Source: Vibrio sp. J1-1
GTDB taxonomy: Bacteria; Pseudomonadota; Gammaproteobacteria; Enterobacterales; Vibrionaceae
Length of the DNA: 64,000 nt
Assembly (NCBI RefSeq): GCF_021728395.1
Contig: NZ_JAKKCM010000008.1
Location: forward strand, 149,914-213,913
Reading direction: 5' to 3'
A model generated the notes under the pieces. That model was not told the origin of the DNA, did no database searches, and saw only the letters and a program-made list of their open reading frames with translations. Shown here piece after piece: positions 8,209 through 15,158 of this stretch. Position numbers and translations under genes: made by a program. Each line of letters starts with the position of its first letter. Positions within the stretch are counted from its first letter, which is position 1.

Positions 8209-9676
8209 CCTTATCTAAATCAGTTTCTATCTCTGACCAGCAGTTATTTCGATACACTTCCATGACCGTTTTACTTGCTTGTTCTTGAACAAATCGCTTC
8301 GCATACTTAGCAGGCATAACTGATTTTTTAGACCAACCACCAATCGCCCTCAATTCATTCTTTGCGTCTTCCATCAAGCCCGTCACATTCACCACGCCTG
8401 ATTCGATGTACTGACTCTTTTTCCTTTCATAAACGGCAGCTAATGTCGCGTATGCCCATGTGTGGCGGAGCCAGTGGGGGGTGATAGCTTCCGTGATAGC
8501 CTCTGAATACTGCGGGTCGAAATGGTCTGGAAACTGTTTTTCAAACGCTTTCACGACCTTCGAGAATTGAGATTGAAAAGTCGAGTAGGACACGGGCTTG
8601 TAAGGCTTCATCGAAGCGGTGAAGATGAAGTCGTGGTCACTGGTGCATGGGCGTATAAACTTGTAATAGATTTCAATCTTCTTGTAATCCTCAGCGGCTA
8701 TTTCAACATCCCGAATACTGTCTGCGGTCTTGATTTGCGGCTTATAGTGACGAGCATCTTCCATTTTTGAATCGTTAAAGTCATCATCCTCTAAGTTACG
8801 AACGCGCATAATCACCTTGCTTGGGTCAACCCTTGATGGCAAGAAGGACTGTTTACGCAGCAGTAATGACTCTCCAATGCGAAGGCCGTATCGGACTAGG
8901 AGTGTGATCAGCAGGTAATTACGCATTTGCACTTCGTAACTTATGATTGGATTAAGAGGGTTTTCCTTAATCAATTTAAAGCTTGCTTGTACACTACCAT
9001 CTCGAAGTTTGACTGGGATGGCTTTCTTAATATCTGGTGTGAGAACACGGATAAAGTCCCGATATTGCTCCGATGTTAAACTTCGGAGCGTACTGTAGGC
9101 GGCAATTTTTTTATTAGATTTCTGCCACTTAGAGAACTTACTTTTTACCTGTTTGAGTCGTAATTTCACTTCGGTTCGGTATCGACTTAGTACATACGGG
9201 TCTTCATCACGATAGGCTGTATTCAGATAAGTAACAGACAGAAATTCAATGAAGTTACAAACAACCTGACAGTGCTTAGCGGCAGTGCGCTTCTTTTTGG
9301 TCAGGTTTTTCTGTCTTGCGCTAGGCGACGGTAGCATGACCACATTGGTAATTTGCTTACCCGCTAGAAGATAGTCCCAAAAAGGAAGCAGCTCGTGCGT
9401 AAGCATTTCAACGTCATGATAATCACTGCGATGAAATGAGAAGTCGAGAGAGACACCATGCTTTGCTATCCAGAAATCATAAAACAACTTAAGTGAGTCG
9501 AGATAGCTCTTTTGTGTTCCGAGTGATTTCTCCAATAATTCTTGTTCTGTCCACCTCAACGCCAAAAGTGGGGGCATAGTGGTGACGACATCAAGTAAGC
9601 AATAAAACTCGCCACCACAATTTTCGACCTTATACATGCACAGATTACCCATCATAGATTTCACTGATATGTACAA
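8183..9676 (-). CDS. gmtY: First tyrosine recombinase of the GMT-type operon (GmtY-like, 497 aa)
   Basis: This is the most canonical recombinase of the three. It has Arg266 (RYGLRIGES), box II HWLRHTWA with His401 and Arg404, Trp448 in GGWSKKS and Tyr458 in MPAKYAKRF. The N-terminal ~200 residues would be the core-binding domain. It is the promoter-proximal gene of a leftward operon of four genes with overlapping junctions. Its start lies 107 bp from the dif site. Gene number, order and overlaps match the Gamma-Mobile-Trio module that defines mobile genomic islands in Vibrio and other gammaproteobacteria; the name GmtY is from memory. Tn554-like or RIT-type trios are the main alternative comparison. 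Confidence 0.75.
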   Translation of the reverse strand: MYISVKSMMGNLCMYKVENCGGEFYCLLDVVTTMPPLLALRWTEQELLEKSLGTQKSYLDSLKLFYDFWIAKHGVSLDFSFHRSDYHDVEMLTHELLPFWDYLLAGKQITNVVMLPSPSARQKNLTKKKRTAAKHCQVVCNFIEFLSVTYLNTAYRDEDPYVLSRYRTEVKLRLKQVKSKFSKWQKSNKKIAAYSTLRSLTSEQYRDFIRVLTPDIKKAIPVKLRDGSVQASFKLIKENPLNPIISYEVQMRNYLLITLLVRYGLRIGESLLLRKQSFLPSRVDPSKVIMRVRNLEDDDFNDSKMEDARHYKPQIKTADSIRDVEIAAEDYKKIEIYYKFIRPCTSDHDFIFTASMKPYKPVSYSTFQSQFSKVVKAFEKQFPDHFDPQYSEAITEAITPHWLRHTWAYATLAAVYERKKSQYIESGVVNVTGLMEDAKNELRAIGGWSKKSVMPAKYAKRFVQEQASKTVMEVYRNNCWSEIETDLDKDVWDAAFS

Positions 9677-9782
9677 GATTAGTTATAGAGATTTCGCTTT
9701 GTCAAGAAAAGTGGATTTTTACGAACTCGTTGATATTTAGTAGGTGGATATTAAGGCATGTACTAAACCCTAATCAAATCAA

Positions 9783-9810
9783 ATTTAACATAATATACAT
9801 AATGCGCACT
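9783..9810 (-). other. dif site (XerCD chromosome dimer resolution site)
   Basis: Read on the minus strand, the 28 bp consist of an 11-bp XerC arm (AGTGCGCATTA), a 6-bp centre (TGTATA) and an 11-bp XerD arm (TTATGTTAAAT). Compared from memory, this differs from V. cholerae dif1 at one position and from E. coli dif at two, both in the XerC arm. dif is where XerC and XerD, activated by FtsK, resolve chromosome dimers at the terminus. It is also the target used by filamentous phages such as CTX and f237. It lies between the GMT recombinases and a tract of phage-like remnants. Nearby matP supports a terminus location. Confidence 0.92.
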
Positions 9811-9994
9811 AAAGGAATAATTCGAGCTAGGATTTAACAATTGGTACTGTCCGACGATTTGTTTCATAAGTCTCTGATAACCAAGCTGTAATTTTTTATT
9901 CTGTCAGTTTTCATACTTCAAGTTACTTGTACTATTCGTAATGCTTGTTTTGCACAATCTACGAAAAACGCCGAAAACCATCACCGCCACATAA

Positions 9995-10294
9995 TGTTGC
10001 GGTCTGTATCGGCAAAACAAATCACTTGGCTATTTACCTAATGACCTTCGTTGGGCTGGATTTAAAATCTGTGAGAAACGCGCCATCCTCATCACACCGT
10101 CCGGTCGTGAGTTCAGTCCTAAGGAATTGGAAAGCTTTGTGTATTGGCGTGACGAAAATCGTCAGTACGTGGAAATGTACGGACACATAGGACAACCTAA
10201 GGTCTATCCCGCAAAAGAAAGCGTCTTACCGTTTCGTGGCGGCCATCGAATGAAAGCCGCCAAATGGATACCTTCGAAAAACAAAATCAGATAA
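9995..10294 (+). pseudogene. 5'-truncated phage-like gene remnant (copy 1)
   Basis: An open frame without a start codon, beginning after TAA 9992, encodes GYLPNDLRWAGFKICEKRAI and continues through SPKELESFVYWRDENRQYV and PFRGGHRMKAAKW to TAA 10292-10294. The composition and WRDEN core look like a real small protein, possibly a DUF3653-type phage protein. That family name is from memory and tentative. A related fragment occurs at 12084-12179, where the 5' end is kept and the 3' end lost. Here the 3' end is kept and the 5' end lost. The next gene on the other strand ends 7 bp away, so the remnant marks a unit boundary. The stretch 9677-9994 holds only dif and no gene that I can see. Confidence 0.6.
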
Positions 10295-10300
10295 CAACCG

Positions 10301-10855
10301 TCACTTTCTATCTGAGGTGGAAATGCCTTTAAGGAAATCAATGCAACTCTTAACAATGTCTTCAATAAACTTATCTCTAGGGTTTGACACAACATCAAAC
10401 CCATGACGATGTACATTGATTTTATCGCCATATAACGACTCAGCTTCAATAGTTAAATAACAGTCTTCTAGCTGGTCTTTCTCATCGGCGCGTATTGTAT
10501 ATTTATACAGCAACTCTTCAGAGTTCGCGCCGATTGCAAATGGTAAAAATGTATTTCTTTTTGTGCTACTTGGGCTTTTTTCTCCTAGTACCTTTTCAAA
10601 ACTATGGTTTTTTGATATTTCAATTTTGTTTCCATTTTTCAAATGCAGCTCAATTTTGTTTATTATAGCTGCCCCATTTCCGTTATTAGTTAGTATGAGC
10701 TCCTGCTTTACGTGATCATGCTCACTTGCACTTGACGTAAAAACCGTATTAAGAACAGGTTGCAACGCTTTTCGATTGTGTTGTCTTTGAATGACCAAAG
10801 TAGATAACGCAACCAAAAATGCTAAAAATATGATGATAGTTTCCATTATTTCCAT
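10301..10855 (-). CDS. Membrane-anchored hypothetical protein
   Basis: A 184-residue protein with one N-terminal hydrophobic helix (IIIFLAFLVALSTLVI, residues ~6-22). A soluble domain of beta-strand character follows (VKQELILTNNGNGAAIINKI), resembling the immunoglobulin-like folds of bacterial surface or inner-membrane proteins. The start is supported by GAAGGAAG about 9 bp upstream of ATG 10855. I do not recognise a family. It is the first cargo gene of the unit next to dif and lies 36 bp after another small membrane protein gene on the same strand, so the two may be cotranscribed. Confidence 0.6.
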   Translation of the reverse strand: MEIMETIIIFLAFLVALSTLVIQRQHNRKALQPVLNTVFTSSASEHDHVKQELILTNNGNGAAIINKIELHLKNGNKIEISKNHSFEKVLGEKSPSSTKRNTFLPFAIGANSEELLYKYTIRADEKDQLEDCYLTIEAESLYGDKINVHRHGFDVVSNPRDKFIEDIVKSCIDFLKGISTSDRK

Positions 10856-10891
10856 AGATGGTTCTTCCTTCGACCGTTTAAATTGGGATAT

Positions 10892-11251
10892 TTACATGGA
10901 CATCCAAGTTCCAGCCCCTTTGGCATACAGCTTTAAACTGTCATTCTCGCACCTGAACTGATGTACTAGGTCTGAGTCAACGTAATAAGTAATGACAGGG
11001 TTACCTTTATCACTACCGATATAGCTGAGCCTATCGATATCGTACATTGTCTTTCTATTAATCAATGATTTACATGCCGCAATACTGGTTGAAGTAGGCT
11101 CTTCATAATTAGATTCTGAACTGCTTGGTTTAGTGCTTTTGTTTGATGCACTCGCTACTATTAAAAGGAGGATAACAAAAGCAATAATGCCAAATAGCCT
11201 TTTGTTTTTGCTTGAGGAATTAGTATTTTCCCACGGATTTTCTTTACTCAT
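10892..11251 (-). CDS. Small single-pass membrane protein, hypothetical
   Basis: A 119-residue protein: a short polar N-terminus (MSKENPWENTNSSSKNKR), one transmembrane helix (FGIIAFVILLLIVASA), a Ser/Thr-rich linker and a ~60-residue outer domain with two cysteines (AACKSL and FRCEND). ATG at 11249-11251 is preferred over a GTG two codons upstream because AGGG lies 5 bp before the ATG. No family is recognised. The topology, one helix with a small disulfide-capable outer domain, is common in prophage and satellite cargo. It precedes the gene at 10301-10855 in the same leftward pair. Confidence 0.55.
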   Translation of the reverse strand: MSKENPWENTNSSSKNKRLFGIIAFVILLLIVASASNKSTKPSSSESNYEEPTSTSIAACKSLINRKTMYDIDRLSYIGSDKGNPVITYYVDSDLVHQFRCENDSLKLYAKGAGTWMSM

Positions 11252-11353
11252 TCGCACCCTATAAGTATTAGTAAAGGAAGCATAATTCTGCTCTTACGGC
11301 ATAAGATAAGCAACATTGCACTGGGTGTAGTGCTGCATAGTTAACAATAAACA

Positions 11354-11394
11354 AAAAAGCCGAACCCCATCGCTAAGGTTCGGCTTTGTTTTTT
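11354..11394. terminator. Hairpin block, copy 1 (bidirectional terminator)
   Basis: The 11-bp stem AAAGCCGAACC (11356-11366) pairs with 11377-11387 around the loop CCATCGCTAA. A-runs precede it and T-runs follow it, so it can terminate on both strands. The 33-nt block 11355-11387 is repeated exactly at 13759-13791. A 16-nt near-identical stretch (11427-11442 against 13842-13857) lies beyond each hairpin, so it belongs to a repeated unit end and is not only a terminator. Confidence 0.8.
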
Positions 11395-11591
11395 GGCTTC
11401 GCCTAAAAGAGAAAACACTATATGGCGTCGAGGTCAATCGACATGCCCAAGGTATCGGCTCCCTACTCGCTTTGTAAATTGCCAATAGTCTGGTTTCGAG
11501 GCTGTTCTCAACATTAGGTTTCATTTCTATTGGGAACTTACCACCAGGATGTGCGTACGCAAATTGTTCGTAGAAAGTTCCCCGTTCCTAA

Positions 11592-11828
11592 CTAGTGTGA
11601 CATGTGACAGTCGTTACAACACCAATAACAACCGTTTGACTGGTAATATTTTTTCTTTGCTTCAATTACTGCTTCAGCACAATTATCAAATAAACCTAAA
11701 TAAGACTTAGATTGAATTTTATCAAAATGAGGACACCCCGAATTATGGACTTCATGGTCACCAATATTATGGACCTCGTGGTCGCCACTATCTTGAGCTA
11801 TATCGTTTACGTAATATGCTAGTTTCAT
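11592..11828 (-). CDS. Small Cys/His-rich protein with an internal tandem repeat
   Basis: A 78-residue protein with no signal peptide or membrane segment. The C-terminus has a dense metal-ligand pattern (NGCYWCCNDCHMSH). An earlier Cys-His pair (GCPHFD) and the segment YLGLFDNCAEAVIEAKK resemble a small family of uncharacterised proteins I have seen with GDHEVH...CP...LG.F..C..A...NGCYYC...CH. Residues ~15-29 repeat GDHEVHN twice, and the DNA shows the matching 22-nt direct repeat around 11743-11788. Zinc binding is inferred. It lies between the two hairpin-bounded units. The start is an ordinary ATG at 11826-11828. Confidence 0.6.
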   Translation of the reverse strand: MKLAYYVNDIAQDSGDHEVHNIGDHEVHNSGCPHFDKIQSKSYLGLFDNCAEAVIEAKKKYYQSNGCYWCCNDCHMSH

Positions 11829-12083
11829 TGTCTAGCCCATCTTGTTAAAAGTGATATTCAAGATAAATATAGCTGAAAAAACCATACTGAGAATACTCGC
11901 CATAACGACACGTTTTAACATCTAGGCTTACAGATCTTAGTCCTACCTAAGGCTTATAAGAGTCTCATCAATGTTAAGTTACGTGGTCACTAATTCTTGT
12001 GGGTATTAGGGTTTTTATTGATATTCTGTGAAGTTAACTCTATGACTTCCCTGCTCTTTTATTATGTTTAGGAGTGACGATTC
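11829..12083. other. Intergenic spacer with a possible rightward promoter
   Basis: No gene is seen here. Near 12018-12046 the pattern TTGATA, 17 bp, TATGAC resembles a sigma-70 promoter. It sits in front of a strong ribosome-binding site (AGGAG at 12070-12074) for the broken ORF starting at 12084. Confidence 0.3.
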
Positions 12084-12179
12084 ATGCGAACAGTAGACGA
12101 TTCTGAGCCAAGTAACTTTGGCTACTTGCCGATTGAGATTCGTTGATCTGGGTTTAAAGTCTGTGAGAAAGCTCGCTTG
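12084..12179 (+). pseudogene. 3'-truncated phage-like gene remnant (copy 2)
   Basis: ATG 12084 follows AGGAG by 9 bp and starts MRTVDDSEPSNFGYLPIEIR. The frame then meets TGA at 12144 where copy 1 (9995-10294) has TGG, a single-base nonsense change. Beyond the stop the frame still matches copy 1 (SGFKVCEKARL against AGFKICEKRAI). Similarity ends about 12175, exactly where the oppositely oriented PH-domain gene ends (12180). This copy keeps a complete 5' end and loses its 3' end, the reverse of copy 1. It is therefore broken twice, and supports a shared unit boundary with exchanged cargo. Confidence 0.65.
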
Positions 12180-12557
12180 TTAGCCCATTACACATTGGCT
12201 GATGTGTTTATTAAAAGTCACCAGGTCAAAAGAGCCTTTAATCTCAAACAGCACTTTACCAACCTCGCTGAGGTAAAGCTCGATCTCACAATCCAGATCC
12301 AATGTGCCTGACGTTTCAACAGAGAACGCGTTTACCTTGTTATATGGCAAAGATGTATAGTCCACTTTTGAGCCAGTAATCCCTTGAACGTTCGCAGCAA
12401 TAACTCGTTTGTTGGTGAAAACCACTTGATCGCGGATACTTTTGAAAGCGGCAATGATTTCTTCGCCATCAATCAGAAACTTGTAGAAATCTTCTCTCAC
12501 CTTCGATTCTTCAATCGGCTTTAGCTTAAACACCGATGAGTTTTCAAAATCGATCAT
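12180..12557 (-). CDS. Bacterial PH-domain protein (bPH_1 type)
   Basis: The 125 residues form one domain of alternating strands with the core IDGEEIIAAFKSIRDQVVFTNKRVI, matching the bacterial pleckstrin-homology family of YokE/YvbH type (PF08000 from memory). There is no signal peptide, so it is cytoplasmic. Such proteins oligomerise into rings; their cellular role is mostly unknown. The gene is the last of a leftward trio with two acetyltransferases, 9 bp after the preceding gene. Its stop codon abuts a phage-like remnant. It is cargo of the second unit to the right of dif. Function in this context is not known. Confidence 0.75.
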   Translation of the reverse strand: MIDFENSSVFKLKPIEESKVREDFYKFLIDGEEIIAAFKSIRDQVVFTNKRVIAANVQGITGSKVDYTSLPYNKVNAFSVETSGTLDLDCEIELYLSEVGKVLFEIKGSFDLVTFNKHISQCVMG

Positions 12558-12566
12558 GACTATCTC

Positions 12567-13037
12567 CTATTCAGGTATGCGTTTTTGAGCCAGTTGCCCT
12601 CGTGTATCCATCTCACCAACGTCTTTCCAGCCATGTTTACGATAGAACGCAACACCTTGGCTATTGGCAGGTAAATACCTTAACTGGACATACTGGCATT
12701 TGGCAGATTTTAATTGCGAAAATATGAAGTCTTGCAACTCACTACCCAAACCTTGGCCTCGAAATTTCGGTTTTAGGTAAAAGAGGTTTATGTAGCCATA
12801 TTTTAAGCCTTCATCATCAATCAAATCTTTTCTAAACTCGATTTGACCAATGGTTTCATTGTTCATGATCACATGATAAAAACCAGCATCGGAAAAGGAC
12901 GCCAATTTGTAAAACCACGCTGCCGCTTCTTCAGTATTAAAACCATCAACATTGCCATAACTGACTGCATAAGCATCTTTACGAAACGCTATACACAAAT
13001 CTAATTGCTGTTCGATGTTTACGGGCACAAATTCCAT
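12567..13037 (-). CDS. GNAT-family N-acetyltransferase
   Basis: A 156-residue Gcn5-type acetyltransferase. The acetyl-CoA loop is FRGQGLGSELQDF (residues ~94-106), preceded by the beta-4 strand YGYINLFYLKPKF. The C-terminal AFYRKHGWKDVGE is the usual strand 6-7 signature. The substrate cannot be read from sequence. It is cotranscribed with the PH-domain gene (9-bp gap) and follows a second acetyltransferase gene (100-bp gap). Small GNAT genes are common cargo of Vibrio mobile arrays. The ATG start at 13035-13037 follows GAGCGAGA. Confidence 0.85.
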   Translation of the reverse strand: MEFVPVNIEQQLDLCIAFRKDAYAVSYGNVDGFNTEEAAAWFYKLASFSDAGFYHVIMNNETIGQIEFRKDLIDDEGLKYGYINLFYLKPKFRGQGLGSELQDFIFSQLKSAKCQYVQLRYLPANSQGVAFYRKHGWKDVGEMDTRGQLAQKRIPE

Positions 13038-13137
13038 TTCTCGCTCCGTTTTTGGTAAGAATCTGACATTAAACTAGATAATTAATGGTTTATGCTAATA
13101 CTTAATGGGCCAAACAAAGCTTGACACATGCTAGACG

Positions 13138-13614
13138 CTAAAATTGCTTTTCCATGCGTAATAATTTCCACGACTTACCGTTAAAATATCTGGTACCCGA
13201 CTCAACCGTTGACGTCTTAAAGCCCAGAGATTCATAACATTTCCTTGCCGCCGTATTATGTTCAAATACTGCTAAACTCAGTGTCTCGGCAGACAAGTCT
13301 GTTCGTGCTTTATCTATTGTAAGCATCATCATTTCCTTCGCGAGTCCTTGGCCGCGAAATTCTTCGGATATAAAAACTCGACAGATCCGGTAATGATATT
13401 CTGTTACTTTGTACAGTTCGATAAACCCTACATTGTTGCTATTCAGGGTGGCAAGGTAAGGATGAACTTCAGCTTGAGCGCAGTGTCGTTTGATCTGTGT
13501 TTGAGTTAATGGAAAAGTGTATGCTGGCCCGCCCCATAAGTAATTCAACTCATCGGTCTTAATCCATTCCACCAATTGTTTAAAATGAGATTGTTTAAAC
13601 TCGGTTAACTTCAT
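13138..13614 (-). CDS. GNAT-family N-acetyltransferase
   Basis: A 158-residue GNAT protein. The pyrophosphate loop FRGQGLAKEMM (residues ~92-102) follows YRICRVFISEEF, and the C-terminal NTAARKCYESLGFKT is typical. The N-terminus (KQLVEWIKTDELNYLWGGP) resembles the RimJ/RimL-like or aminoglycoside-acetyltransferase branch that begins with a DE..FLWGG motif, but the substrate remains unknown. It is the first gene of the leftward trio. Its upstream side faces hairpin copy 2. It is not closely similar to the neighbouring acetyltransferase, so this is not a recent tandem duplication. Confidence 0.85.
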   Translation of the reverse strand: MKLTEFKQSHFKQLVEWIKTDELNYLWGGPAYTFPLTQTQIKRHCAQAEVHPYLATLNSNNVGFIELYKVTEYHYRICRVFISEEFRGQGLAKEMMMLTIDKARTDLSAETLSLAVFEHNTAARKCYESLGFKTSTVESGTRYFNGKSWKLLRMEKQF

Positions 13615-13758
13615 ACTTCCCCAGAAGGTCCAAAGCGCTATCGTTAATCAACTAGGAGAATAATACCGTCTGCAGGTAATCGTCACAAACTTCTAGTTTA
13701 TAGACCGTTTAACACAACCACGCGACCTGCTCTAAAATCAGAGATTAGATCCATAACT

Positions 13759-13792
13759 AAAAGCCGAACCCCATCGCTAAGGTTCGGCTTTT
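13759..13792. terminator. Hairpin block, copy 2
   Basis: Identical over 33 nt to the block at 11355-11387: stem AAAGCCGAACC paired with its complement around CCATCGCTAA. The right arm overlaps the stop codon of a short minus-strand ORF remnant (13791-13963). Together with that remnant it forms the right-hand end of the second dif-proximal unit. T-runs are shorter here than in copy 1, so it may be a weaker terminator. Confidence 0.75.
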
Positions 13793-13963
13793 ATGATGGC
13801 TTCAGATTTGGATAGTAAATACGACTCAAATGTGTAAGCCAGTCGAGGCCAATCGACTCAACTATGTTATGAGCAACTGGCACATTGTGTAAACCGTCAT
13901 TTGCAGGGTTACGAAGCATGTCGCAAGGTTTCGCATTCGTTTTCACTGTTGCTGTTAAGCTTT
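13791..13963 (-). pseudogene. C-terminal remnant of an unknown ORF at the unit end
   Basis: A start-less open frame of about 57 codons encodes a protein-like tail (KPCDMLRNPANDGLHNVP, then SIGLDWLTHLSRIYYPNLKPS) ending in TAA within the hairpin. The DNA for SIGLD is shared with the corresponding place beside hairpin copy 1 (11427-11442), where the frame is destroyed. I do not recognise the protein. A phage or satellite origin is inferred from its pairing with the repeated hairpin and its location next to dif. The rest of 13615-14013 shows nothing else. Confidence 0.35.
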
Positions 13964-14013
13964 AGAGCCAAGGCCAAATGATTCGGTGTTCTTAATAAAC
14001 AGAACATAGCAGC

Positions 14014-14583
14014 CTAACTAGGTTGAAGGACTGTCATGAACGGGTTACAAGCGATTCCAGTATCTCTTTCTATCACTTTAGCGACATTTATTGGGTCATA
14101 GTTTCCTGTAGCATCAAATCTGAGCAACTTGTGATGTCCTTCTAGTGCTGCATTGACGTACAAGTCTCGTTCTTGACGCCTTTTCTGTCTGTGAGATGAG
14201 TCATCCAACTCTATAACAGCGAGTATCTTGGTGTTTCTGTCAGTAATGACATAATCCATGCGCTTAGCCCAGGTTCGAGAATTGTCCTTAAAGTTTACCG
14301 GCTGTACTAGAGCCATCAATGAAACCTGACAATGTATGACATAATCCGAAGGCAATATTTCTTGTAGAACGTTGTAGAAGTTTCGCTCGGTCTTAGAGCT
14401 TAAGTAGACATGCTTTTTGTGTGGAACACTCAAGCATTTGGTTTGAGGAGCATTCATAGCTCGATGACTATTTGAACCAATAAAGGGCTTAACCTGCTCT
14501 CTGCGTTGGTTCTTACTTGCTTTCTTGGATGAGTAAACAATCAACACTAGGAATAAAATAATAACTATAATGATTTCAAACAC
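14014..14583 (-). CDS. Membrane-anchored DUF2726 protein
   Basis: A 189-residue protein: an N-terminal transmembrane helix (FEIIIVIILFLVLIVY), a basic linker, then a DUF2726 domain from ~65 on. The domain reads ERNFYNVLQEILPSDYVIHCQVSLMALV, then RMDYVITD and AVIELDDSSHRQKRRQERD, the latter ending in the conserved acidic/Lys-Arg stretch of a restriction-endonuclease-like fold. D...E/D-x-D and QKRRQERD are consistent with a PD-(D/E)XK-derived nuclease, though activity is not established for the family. DUF2726 proteins are frequent in prophages and islands. It stands alone on its strand, with flanking gaps of over 130 bp. Confidence 0.75.
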   Translation of the reverse strand: MFEIIIVIILFLVLIVYSSKKASKNQRREQVKPFIGSNSHRAMNAPQTKCLSVPHKKHVYLSSKTERNFYNVLQEILPSDYVIHCQVSLMALVQPVNFKDNSRTWAKRMDYVITDRNTKILAVIELDDSSHRQKRRQERDLYVNAALEGHHKLLRFDATGNYDPINVAKVIERDTGIACNPFMTVLQPS

Positions 14584-14717
14584 TCTCTAAATCCTTTTAC
14601 TAAAACGAAGTTAAAAAAGTCATTGCCGCATAGAAACCGACTACTGTACTGGGACGAATAGAAAACACTGCCGCGCCACTAAACTTACATATCAATCTAA
14701 GGTAATTTCATTTGAGG

Positions 14718-15038
14718 CTAATTCGTCGTGATATGGAGTCGGATATACTTCTCGGGATACTTGTATCTAAATCGCTTACCGACTTTTAAATTGGATTTCA
14801 CGAACCGACACACGGTTTGATCGCCAGTCCCTGATACTCGCTTAATAGAAGCTTTACTTCCCTTGTGCTCCATTTCTATCATGACATCGCAATAGCCCTG
14901 ATAATCATCGAACTTCTTAGTAACTTTTCGCTGAAGCTTATTTTTAATCTTCTTCGCAACCGGATTGACCTGTGAATCATCCGCAAACGTCGGAGCACTA
15001 TAGAGTGCCAAGGCTAAAAAAGTGACAACGTATCGCAT
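14718..15038 (-). CDS. Secreted solitary TolA C-terminal-like domain protein
   Basis: A signal peptide (MRYVVTFLALALYSAPTFA, cleavage before DDSQ) is followed by ~87 residues that look like TolA domain III alone. KKIKNKLQRKVTKKFDDYQGYCDVMIEM and SGTGDQTVCRFVKSNLKVGK match the TolA pattern of an amphipathic helix, strand with Cys, GD..VC..AK and GK, including the two cysteines that form its disulfide. The inner-membrane anchor and long helical domain of real TolA are absent, so it would be a free periplasmic domain. TolA-III is the coreceptor bound by pIII of filamentous phages. ATG 15038 is preferred over an ATG four codons upstream because of better ribosome-site spacing. A decoy or immunity role is a hypothesis. 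Confidence 0.6.
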   Translation of the reverse strand: MRYVVTFLALALYSAPTFADDSQVNPVAKKIKNKLQRKVTKKFDDYQGYCDVMIEMEHKGSKASIKRVSGTGDQTVCRFVKSNLKVGKRFRYKYPEKYIRLHITTN

Positions 15039-15104
15039 GCATAACCCCATATAACCATATGACTAATATGGAGTTATGTTAGTTTTCTAGGTCTTAAATA
15101 CAAT

Positions 15105-15130
15105 AATGGGACGCGATTTTGCGTCCCATT
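15105..15130. terminator. Intrinsic hairpin after the DUF3634 gene
   Basis: A perfect 10-bp stem (15105-15114 with 15121-15130) around GATTTT, placed between the accessory tract and the core gene pair DUF3634-matP. The following T-runs are short on both strands, so termination strength is uncertain. Confidence 0.6.
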
Positions 15131-15158
15131 TAACATGGTGAAGTAATTGATATGTAGA

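Noticed and set aside
10482-10510. dif-like word in a coding region (GCGCGTATTGTATATTTAT)
   Set aside because: Too many mismatches in both arms, and it lies inside an intact ORF.
11294-11524. 76-aa minus-strand frame over hairpin copy 1
   Set aside because: It reads through the terminator hairpin and shares only DNA-level similarity with the copy-2 remnant. It is treated as part of the repeated unit end, not as a gene.
15052-15090. Second dif-like site near the right end of the accessory tract (TTATGTTA at about 15074)
   Set aside because: Only the XerD-arm core matches; the XerC arm and centre do not.
9945-15100. Integron cassette array
   Set aside because: Small genes with differing functions suggest cassettes, but I found no attC (VCR-type) repeats and no integron integrase. 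The repeated blocks here are a terminator-like hairpin and ORF remnants.
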